DNA of 64,000 bases from Azospirillum oryzae. Lineage in GTDB: Bacteria > Pseudomonadota > Alphaproteobacteria > Azospirillales > Azospirillaceae. Location: positions 1,054,001 to 1,118,000 of the forward strand of contig NZ_VTTM01000001.1 of the NCBI RefSeq assembly GCF_008364795.1, written 5' to 3'. The position numbers and the translations under genes are program-made. The notes below the pieces were generated by a model. That model was given only the letters and a program-made list of their open reading frames with translations, was not told the origin of the DNA and did not search any database. The first letter of the stretch is position 1. Every line of letters starts with the position of its first letter. Below, one piece after another: positions 58,294 through 64,000 of the stretch.

Positions 58294-59616
58294 TCAGCCC
58301 TTGGTGGCGGCGCGCAGCGCCTGCTTCAGGTCGTCGATCAGATCTTCGCAATCCTCCAGCCCGATGGACAGGCGGATCATGTCCTCCCCCACCCCGGCGG
58401 CGGCGAGCGCTTCGGCATCGAGCTGGGCGTGGGTGGTGCTGGCGGGATGGATGACCAGCGACTTGGCGTCGCCGACATTGGCGAGGTGCGAGAACAGCGT
58501 CAGCGACTCGATGAAACGGCGCCCGGCCTCGCGGCCGCCATGCGCGCCGGCCCGGATGCCGAAGGAGATGATGGAGCCGGCGCCATGCGGCAGCAGCCGG
58601 GCGGCCAGGGCATGGTCTGGGTGGTCAACCAGCTCCGGATAGGAGACCCAGGCGACGGCGCCCTTCTCCGCATTCAGTTCCCCTTCCAGGAAGCAGACGA
58701 TCTTGCGGGTGTTGTGGATGTGCGCCTTCATCCGCAGCGGCAGCGTTTCCACCCCCTGCAGGATCTGGAAGGCGTTCATCGGGCTCATGCAGGCGCCGAA
58801 ATCGCGCAAGCCTTCGGCACGGGCGCGGGCGATGAAGGCGGCCGGGCCGTATTCCTCGGCGAAATCGATGCCGTGATAGCCGGCATAGGGCTCGGTCAGT
58901 GTCGGGAACTTGCCCGACGCCTCCCAGTCGAAGCGGCCGCCGTCGATCACCACGCCACCGATGGCGGTACCGTGCCCGCCCAGCCACTTGGTGCAGGAAT
59001 GCATGACCAGATCGGCGCCATGCTCGAACGGGCGGCAAAGATAAGGGGTGGTGAAGGTCGAGTCGATCAGCAGCGGGATGCCGGCCTCATGGGCGATGGC
59101 CGCGACCTTCGGCACGTCCAGCACCTCCAGCCCCGGATTGCCCAGCACCTCGCCGAAGACCAGCCCGGTCTCCGGACGGATCGCCGCGCGGATGCCGTCG
59201 AGGTCGCGCGGATGGACGAAGGTCGTGGTGATGCCGAACCGCGGCAGCGTATAGGCCAGCAGGTTGCGGCTGCCGCCATAGATGGAGGAGGAGGCGACGA
59301 TGTGCCCGCCCGCCCCCATCAGCGTCATGATGGCGAGCGTCAGCGCCGCCTGTCCGCTGGCGGTGCAGACCGCGCCCACCCCGCCCTCCAGCGTCGCCAA
59401 CCGCTCTTCCAGCACCGCGACGGTGGGGTTGGAGATGCGCGAATAGATGTGGCCCGGCCGTTCCAGATTGAACAGGGCCGCCGCCTGATCGACGTCGCTG
59501 AAGACGTAGGAGGAGGTCAGATGGATCGGAACCGCCCGCGCCCCGGTCGCCGGATCGGGCCTTTGCCCCGCATGCAGGCTCTGCGTATCGAACTTCAGGA
59601 ACTTGGCGCCGGCCAT
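58294..59616 (-). CDS. O-acetylhomoserine sulfhydrylase (MetY)
   Basis: PLP enzyme of 440 residues of the Cys/Met metabolism family. It forms homocysteine (or methionine) from O-acetylhomoserine and a thiol or sulfide. Seen: [40 protein letters not shown], and the PLP lysine in [21 protein letters not shown] at 59616 with GGGAGGGAGG upstream. A 10-bp perfect hairpin lies in the leader. Confidence 0.94.
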   Translation of the reverse strand: MAGAKFLKFDTQSLHAGQRPDPATGARAVPIHLTSSYVFSDVDQAAALFNLERPGHIYSRISNPTVAVLEERLATLEGGVGAVCTASGQAALTLAIMTLMGAGGHIVASSSIYGGSRNLLAYTLPRFGITTTFVHPRDLDGIRAAIRPETGLVFGEVLGNPGLEVLDVPKVAAIAHEAGIPLLIDSTFTTPYLCRPFEHGADLVMHSCTKWLGGHGTAIGGVVIDGGRFDWEASGKFPTLTEPYAGYHGIDFAEEYGPAAFIARARAEGLRDFGACMSPMNAFQILQGVETLPLRMKAHIHNTRKIVCFLEGELNAEKGAVAWVSYPELVDHPDHALAARLLPHGAGSIISFGIRAGAHGGREAGRRFIESLTLFSHLANVGDAKSLVIHPASTTHAQLDAEALAAAGVGEDMIRLSIGLEDCEDLIDDLKQALRAATKG

Positions 59617-59641
59617 GCTCCTCCCTCCCCTTGATGTTGGA

Positions 59642-59670
59642 AGAGGGCCGCCAACGACGAGCGGCCCTCT
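59642..59670. repeat. Leader hairpin upstream of metY
   Basis: AGAGGGCCGC (59642-59651) and GCGGCCCTCT (59661-59670) are perfect 10-bp complements with a 9-base loop, 26 bp before the metY ATG. No T-run follows on the metY strand. A SAM-II riboswitch core was sought and not found. Confidence 0.75.
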
Positions 59671-59813
59671 ATGCTTTTCAGCTTTTTATTTGCCAGCCCT
59701 GTTCAACCCGCATTCCAGCGGCATCGACGGTGCGGAAGCGTATGGAGACATGACGCGCGCGTCAAGGCAGTTGGGAGGGGGCGGTTGGGAGGCGCTGCGC
59801 CGAAGCGAATCCT

Positions 59814-60980
59814 TCAGGTCGCGACCCCCACCATCGTCTCCTCCGCCAGCCAGTCCACCACCCGGCGCAGCGCCTCGTCCTCGTCGGCACCGTCGGCGAG
59901 CGCCGCCTGGAAGATCGCGATCTGCCGATGGGCGCTGGTGCCGCGCTTGACGATCTCGCGCGCCCGCTCGACCTCGGCGGTGCAGCCGAAATGCTCGGCA
60001 TCCTCGCGGGTCAGGTCGATGATCTCGTCCAACAGGTCGGCATAGGGCACGATGCGCCCCTGCCCGAAATCGACCAGCCCGCTGTCCAGCCCATAGCGCT
60101 GGGCGCGCCAACGGTTTTCCTCGATCAGCAGGTTCTTGTAGGGCCGCCAAGTGACGTTGCGCGCCTTCAAGCGCCACAACATGCGCAGCAGGCAGCGATA
60201 GAGCGCCGCCACCGTCACCGCGTCGTCCAGCCGGGTGCAGATGTCGGTGATGCGCATCTCCAGCGTCGGAAAGCGCGAGGATGGGCGGATGTCCCACCAC
60301 AGCTTGCTGGCGTCCTCGATCACCCCGGCATTCACCAGCACCGCGACGTGGCTCTGATACTCGCCGAAGCTCTGGAAGCCGGCGGGCATGCCGGTGCGCG
60401 GCAGTTCGTGCCAGACGCTGAGCCGGTAGGACCGGCGCTCCATGTCACGCCCGCGCCAGAAGGGCGAGGAGGTCGACAGCGCCAGCAGATGCGGAAGGAA
60501 ATAGCGGACCTGGTTCATCAGGTCGATGCGCAGGTCGTCGTCCTCGATCCCGACATGGACATGCATGCCGCAGATCATCAGCCGGCGGGCCGGCGCCCCC
60601 AGGTCGCGGGCCAGCATGTTGTAGCGGTCGCGGTTGGTGTGCTTCTGAGGCTCCCATGCGGCAAAGGGATGGGTGGAGGCGGCGATCGGCGCCAGCCCAT
60701 AGCGGTCGGCCACCCCGGCCACCGTGGCGCGCAACGCCGCCAACTCGGTCCGCGCCTCGTCCAGCGTTCTGCAGACCGGCGTCCCCACCTCGATCTGGCA
60801 GCGCAGGAATTCCGGGTGGATGCGGCCCGGCGCCTGTTCCTGGCAGGCTTCCAGCATCTCGTCGGGCGGGCTGGGCACGATGTCGCGCGTGCCGCGGTCG
60901 ACCAGCAGATATTCCTCTTCCAGGCCGAGGGTGAAGGTCGGTTCGCTTACGGCGCTTTCCATTGACACGGTACTTTCCAT
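59814..60980 (-). CDS. Carboxylate-amine ligase (YbdK/GCS2 family)
   Basis: Glutamate-cysteine ligase-like enzyme of 388 residues. FTLGLEEEYLLVD holds the metal/ATP carboxylates, RLMICGMHVHVGIEDDDLR the metal-binding His pair, and SFGEYQSHVAV, RFPTLEMRITD and LIEENRWRAQRYGLD follow. YbdK has only weak gamma-glutamylcysteine activity, so the real product is unknown. Start ATG 60980 (or 60962). Its gene follows an N-formylglutamate amidohydrolase homologue by 7 bp, a recurrent pairing as far as I recall. Confidence 0.92.
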   Translation of the reverse strand: MESTVSMESAVSEPTFTLGLEEEYLLVDRGTRDIVPSPPDEMLEACQEQAPGRIHPEFLRCQIEVGTPVCRTLDEARTELAALRATVAGVADRYGLAPIAASTHPFAAWEPQKHTNRDRYNMLARDLGAPARRLMICGMHVHVGIEDDDLRIDLMNQVRYFLPHLLALSTSSPFWRGRDMERRSYRLSVWHELPRTGMPAGFQSFGEYQSHVAVLVNAGVIEDASKLWWDIRPSSRFPTLEMRITDICTRLDDAVTVAALYRCLLRMLWRLKARNVTWRPYKNLLIEENRWRAQRYGLDSGLVDFGQGRIVPYADLLDEIIDLTREDAEHFGCTAEVERAREIVKRGTSAHRQIAIFQAALADGADEDEALRRVVDWLAEETMVGVAT

Positions 60981-60987
60981 TCGGTGT

Positions 60988-61845
60988 TCAGGCCCGCGGA
61001 TAATGGTGGATGGTCGCCAGCGACGGCAGGGCCAGCAACGGCTCCAGCGCATCGCCGACCACCTGCGCCCACAACTCGGCGCCCTCCGGCGTGGCGATCA
61101 GGTCCTGCCGGATCTCCAGCAGGACGTTGGGATATCCGGCGGGCGTCGCGTGGGTCTCCACCGTGCCGCCCAGCGTGCCGCGGCCGGAATAGGGCTGGTT
61201 GTCGCCGACGCACCAGCGGCCATCGGACTTCAGCGCCTCGATCAGCGGCACCGGCAAGCGCGGATCGTTGTCCCACAGCACGCCGATGTGCCAGGGCCGC
61301 GCCACACCGCGCATCGCCGGGGTGAAACTGTGGACCGACACCATCACCGGCACCTGTCCGCGGGCGCTGATCGTCGAGACGGCCGCCGCCACCGCGGCGT
61401 GATAGGGCTTGAACAGCGCCTCCACCCGCTGGGCCTGTGCCTCGGCATCCAGCGCGCGATTGCCGGGGATCACCACGTCATCGCTGACCACCGGAATCGC
61501 CGTGGGATCCTCGATCGCGCGATTCGGGTCGATCACCAGACGGGAGAAACCGGACAGAACCGCGGTGGCGCCAAAGCGGTCTGCCAGCCGCCGCGTCACC
61601 TCCGCCGCCCCGATGTCATAGGCGATGTGACGGCAGAGCTGCTCCTCCGGCAAACCCAGGTCGCCGAGAAGGGCGGGAATCGCGCGCGACGCATGGTCGC
61701 ACACCAGCAGCAGCGGCCCGCCGGCATCCGGGTTCAGCGTGGTGGCCGGCGGCGGATCGTTCGGGCCCAACAGCGGCGCTGTCGCACGGGGCGCCGGTGC
61801 GGGAGCGGTGACGGGCTGGCGATGTTCGGAAGGTGATGAGGCCAT
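60988..61845 (-). CDS. N-formylglutamate amidohydrolase family protein (second copy)
   Basis: PF05013 family hydrolase of 285 residues, distant from the copy at 39993-40859. Motifs: LLVCDHASRAIP, YDIGAAEVTRRLADRFGA, RLVIDPNRAIEDPTAIP, MVSVHSFTPAM and VLLEIRQDLI. The N-terminal 30 residues are Pro/Ala-rich. It is in an operon-like pair with the GCS2 ligase. A role in making or removing an N-acyl group on a ligase product is a guess. ATG at 61845, without a clear ribosome site. Confidence 0.88.
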   Translation of the reverse strand: MASSPSEHRQPVTAPAPAPRATAPLLGPNDPPPATTLNPDAGGPLLLVCDHASRAIPALLGDLGLPEEQLCRHIAYDIGAAEVTRRLADRFGATAVLSGFSRLVIDPNRAIEDPTAIPVVSDDVVIPGNRALDAEAQAQRVEALFKPYHAAVAAAVSTISARGQVPVMVSVHSFTPAMRGVARPWHIGVLWDNDPRLPVPLIEALKSDGRWCVGDNQPYSGRGTLGGTVETHATPAGYPNVLLEIRQDLIATPEGAELWAQVVGDALEPLLALPSLATIHHYPRA

Positions 61846-61964
61846 ATGCCACACTAGCGCAACCGCAGCGCCGGGCGGAAGCGCGGCCGATGGTGGTAGC
61901 CCGAACGGCAAGCTGATAGGCTCCGACTCCCTCTCCGCGCGAACCCACCCGGAAGACACCCCGC

Positions 61965-62654
61965 ATGCTCCGCCTGCTCACCCTCTGCCTTGCCGTGATG
62001 GCGCTGCTCAGCGCTTGCGGACCCGTTTACGAGACGCAATACAGCCTCGTCCCGCCGAGCTCGGCCGAAGGCCGGCTCTGCGTCAACCAGTGCCAGCAGA
62101 ACCGCAATTACTGCCGCCAGAATTGCGGCATGTCACAGCAGGCCTGCGTGAACGAGGCGCGGTCGCGGGCACTCTACGAGTATCAGTCCTATGTCAACCG
62201 CCAGCAGGCGGAGAAGAAGCCGATCAAGAAGTCGGTAAGCGATTTCGACCGCTCCTATTCCTGCGGCAACAGCAGCTGCGAAGCGCGGTGCGAGGCCGAT
62301 TATCGCGACTGCTTCGGCGGAAGCTGCGGCGGGCAGGTGATCGCCAAGCGCGTCTGCACCGCCTTCTGCGACCAGGAGAAGCCGGCCCCCGCACCCGCGG
62401 CGGCGCCGATGCTGAGCCCTATCCCGCCGGGCGCTTCCCCAAGCCCGATGGCGACCGCCCCCGCTGCCGGCTATCAGGCCGGTGCGTCGCTGTGCCAGCC
62501 CGGCATGCGGGTGGAAGTCCAGTGGAAAGGCGACTGGTATCCGGCGACGGTGAAGGACAAGCCGCGCAAGGACGGCCGCTGCCCGGTCCATTACGATGAG
62601 TACAGCACCGAAGACGACGAGGCGGTGTCGCTTCGCCGCATCCGGCCGCGCTGA
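61965..62654 (+). CDS. Cysteine-rich lipoprotein with SH3/Tudor-like C-terminus
   Basis: Exported lipoprotein of 229 residues: signal peptide with lipobox LLSAC (lipidated C18). Residues 39-135 carry 12 cysteines (C39, 43, 50, 54, 61, 100, 105, 109, 116, 121, 131, 135) in C-x3-C type pairs, probably disulfides. A Pro/Ala linker of about 45 residues follows. The C-terminal 40 residues (CQPGMRVEVQWKGDWYPATV, DEYSTEDDEAVSLRRIR) resemble a Tudor/agenet-like barrel. I know no function. Divergent from the hydrolase at 61845. Confidence 0.8.
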   Translation: MLRLLTLCLAVMALLSACGPVYETQYSLVPPSSAEGRLCVNQCQQNRNYCRQNCGMSQQACVNEARSRALYEYQSYVNRQQAEKKPIKKSVSDFDRSYSCGNSSCEARCEADYRDCFGGSCGGQVIAKRVCTAFCDQEKPAPAPAAAPMLSPIPPGASPSPMATAPAAGYQAGASLCQPGMRVEVQWKGDWYPATVKDKPRKDGRCPVHYDEYSTEDDEAVSLRRIRPR

Positions 62655-62783
62655 TCCGCATCCCGGCCGAAAAGGCCGGCCTGGCCGCCCATCCGGCATC
62701 CTCCGGGGGAACCGCCGAGGCGCACGGCAGCCATGACTTGCATCCCGCTGGCCCGGTGGCGGGACCGCGGATATAAGCGGTCC

Positions 62784-63701
62784 ATGCCAGACGCCAGTGC
62801 CCTCACCGCCGACCATCTGTACCGGACGCAGCGCATCGCCCTGATCGCGCTGCTGATCGGCGCCTTGGGCATCGCCTTCGCGCCCATCTTCGTCCGCCTG
62901 TCGGAAGTCGGTCCGGTCGCCACCGGCTTCTGGCGCACGGCGTTGGCGACCCCGGTCCTGGCGCTGTGGATGGGCAGCGAATCGTGGCAGCGGGGCGGAC
63001 GAGCCAGCCGCCGCCCGTCCTCACTCTCCGACTATGGCAGGCTGTCGCTGGCAGGGCTGTTCTTCGCCGGCGATCTTGCGATCTGGCACACGTCGATCCG
63101 CTACACCTCGGTCGCAAACTCCACATTGCTCGCGAACTTCGCCCCGCTGTTCGTGGCGCCGGCCGCATGGTTCCTGTTCAAGGAGCGGATAACCGGCCGG
63201 TTCGTCCTGGGCATGCTGCTGGCGCTGGCCGGCGCCGTCGTGCTGATGGGCCAGAGTTTCCAACTCGGCGCCGATCACCTGTTCGGCGACGCGCTGGGCC
63301 TGCTGACCGCCGCCTTCTATGCCGGCTATATCCTGTCGGTCGGGCGCCTGCGCGCCGAATTCTCCACCGCGACCATCATGACCTGGAGCGGGGCCATCAC
63401 CGCTGTCGTGCTGCTGCCGCTGGGACTGTCCGACGGCGAGGCGATGCTGCCGGAGAGCGCTGCCGGTTGGGCCGTTTTGGCCGGCCTCGCCCTGTTCAGC
63501 CATGCCGGCGGACAGAGCCTGATCGCCTATGCCCTCGCACACCTGCCGGCGTCCTTCTCGTCGGTGAGCCTGCTGCTGCAGCCGGCGGCGGCCGCGATCC
63601 TCGCCTGGATCCTGCTGAACGAACCATTGGGACCTTTGCAGGCGGTCGGCGCCGCAGTGATCCTGTTGGGCATCCTGATGGCTCGCCGCGGCAGCCGCTG
63701 A
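62784..63701 (+). CDS. EamA family transporter (DMT superfamily)
   Basis: Membrane protein of 305 residues with about ten helices in two EamA halves: LIGALGIAFAPIFVRLSEVG, then GFWRTALATPVLALW, and SSVSLLLQPAAAAILAWILLNEPLG. ATG at 62784; an upstream GTG-type extension is not credible. Substrate unknown, perhaps amino acids or drugs. It is distinct from RarD at 11040. Confidence 0.9.
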   Translation: MPDASALTADHLYRTQRIALIALLIGALGIAFAPIFVRLSEVGPVATGFWRTALATPVLALWMGSESWQRGGRASRRPSSLSDYGRLSLAGLFFAGDLAIWHTSIRYTSVANSTLLANFAPLFVAPAAWFLFKERITGRFVLGMLLALAGAVVLMGQSFQLGADHLFGDALGLLTAAFYAGYILSVGRLRAEFSTATIMTWSGAITAVVLLPLGLSDGEAMLPESAAGWAVLAGLALFSHAGGQSLIAYALAHLPASFSSVSLLLQPAAAAILAWILLNEPLGPLQAVGAAVILLGILMARRGSR

Positions 63702-63852
63702 GACACCGTCTTCGTGTCACCGCCGCTCTGTTTTTCCATCCCGCGGGCAAGGCGCCGCAGCGTGGCTGTGCCCCATTGACCGCGCCCGCGGGGACCGTTA
63801 CCGGTATGACCAACCATCGATGAACCGCCTTCCGATCAAAGGGGAACAAACC

Positions 63853-64000
63853 GTGCCCGGCACCGACGACAGCGCTCACGTCCCCTCCTCCTCGCAACGC
63901 ATATCGGAGTGGGTGGCCCAACAGCTTCTCGACCGCATCGCGCGTGGCGAGCTGGTGCCGGGGGAGCGCCTGCCGGGCGAACGCCAGTTGGCCGAACAGC
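63853..64000 (+). CDS. GntR (FadR-type) transcription regulator, N-terminal part
   Basis: Partial gene cut by the window end. WVAQQLLDRIARGELVPGER, LPGERQLAEQ is the start of the GntR winged helix. I chose the GTG at 63853 since GGGGAA lies 8 bases upstream; an in-frame ATG at 63820 is an alternative. The effector domain is outside the window, so the subfamily is open. Confidence 0.85.
   Translation, partial: MPGTDDSAHVPSSSQRISEWVAQQLLDRIARGELVPGERLPGERQLAEQ

Noticed and set aside
59617-59813. SAM-II riboswitch before metY
   Set aside because: The only resemblance is an AGCTGAAAAG stretch; the loop element and pseudoknot partner are missing.

Overview
This window comes from a GC-rich alphaproteobacterium with free-living diazotroph gene content. 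The gene order (iscA-like, nifU, nifS, nifV, cysE, nifW, facing fixABCX), the PhoB-type and NifA/sigma-54-type control sites, and the many PAS/GGDEF/EAL and histidine kinase genes point to Azospirillum or a close relative in the Rhodospirillales. That assignment is inferred from gene content and was not computed. I see no insertion sequence, tRNA, rRNA or CRISPR array, and no broken gene apart from the two genes cut by the window edges.

Layout. 1-4028 (minus): the end of a glycerol-3-phosphate importer operon (ugpB, ugpA cut off) behind a PhoB box, with a hybrid histidine kinase upstream. 4293-14032: housekeeping genes (YgjP-type metallopeptidase, a large c-di-GMP enzyme, purB, bolA-grxD, rarD) and a divergent TetR regulator/Old Yellow Enzyme pair with two operator palindromes. 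14059-24840: the nitrogen-fixation island. A complete NifA UAS, IHF site and sigma-54 promoter drive iscA-nifU-nifS-nifV-cysE-nifW (plus). fixABCX (minus) converges on it and has its own sigma-54 promoter and a UAS with the same core. Two unrecognised genes and a lone receiver-domain protein sit in or beside the island. 24903-29018: a 1026-residue hybrid kinase with DUF3369, and a divergent solitary BglII/BstYI-family restriction endonuclease with no visible methyltransferase.

29043-36788: lipid A genes (waaA, lpxK, lpxL), two LysE exporters, an LpxH-like phosphoesterase overlapping a GT4 glycosyltransferase, and a divergent diacylglycerol kinase-family gene. 36796-40859: alkA-like glycosylase, purS, purC, an NRDE protein, the F1-ATPase inhibitor zeta (DUF1476) and an N-formylglutamate amidohydrolase. 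41143-48987: an aspartoacylase-like deacylase, creA, an AI-2E family protein, DUF6352, a lysophospholipase-like hydrolase, RlpA, a MaoC hydratase, ribF and a 58-residue small gene. 49073-57310: an MFS drug exporter, MgtC, an ornithine decarboxylase with a structured leader carrying a 40-codon upstream ORF, DUF1127, HAD and cupin proteins, queC and a triple-PAS kinase. 57456-64000: a hydrolase-metY pair, a GCS2 carboxylate-amine ligase paired with a second N-formylglutamate amidohydrolase-family protein, a cysteine-rich lipoprotein, an EamA transporter and the start of a GntR regulator.

The most interesting items are the ornithine decarboxylase leader, the orphan BglII-like nuclease, the fix UAS embedded in a perfect 32-bp palindrome, the cysteine-rich tails on the nif CysE and IscA-like proteins, and the cysteine-rich lipoprotein with an SH3/Tudor-like end. 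No wholly new multi-gene system could be proven from sequence alone.
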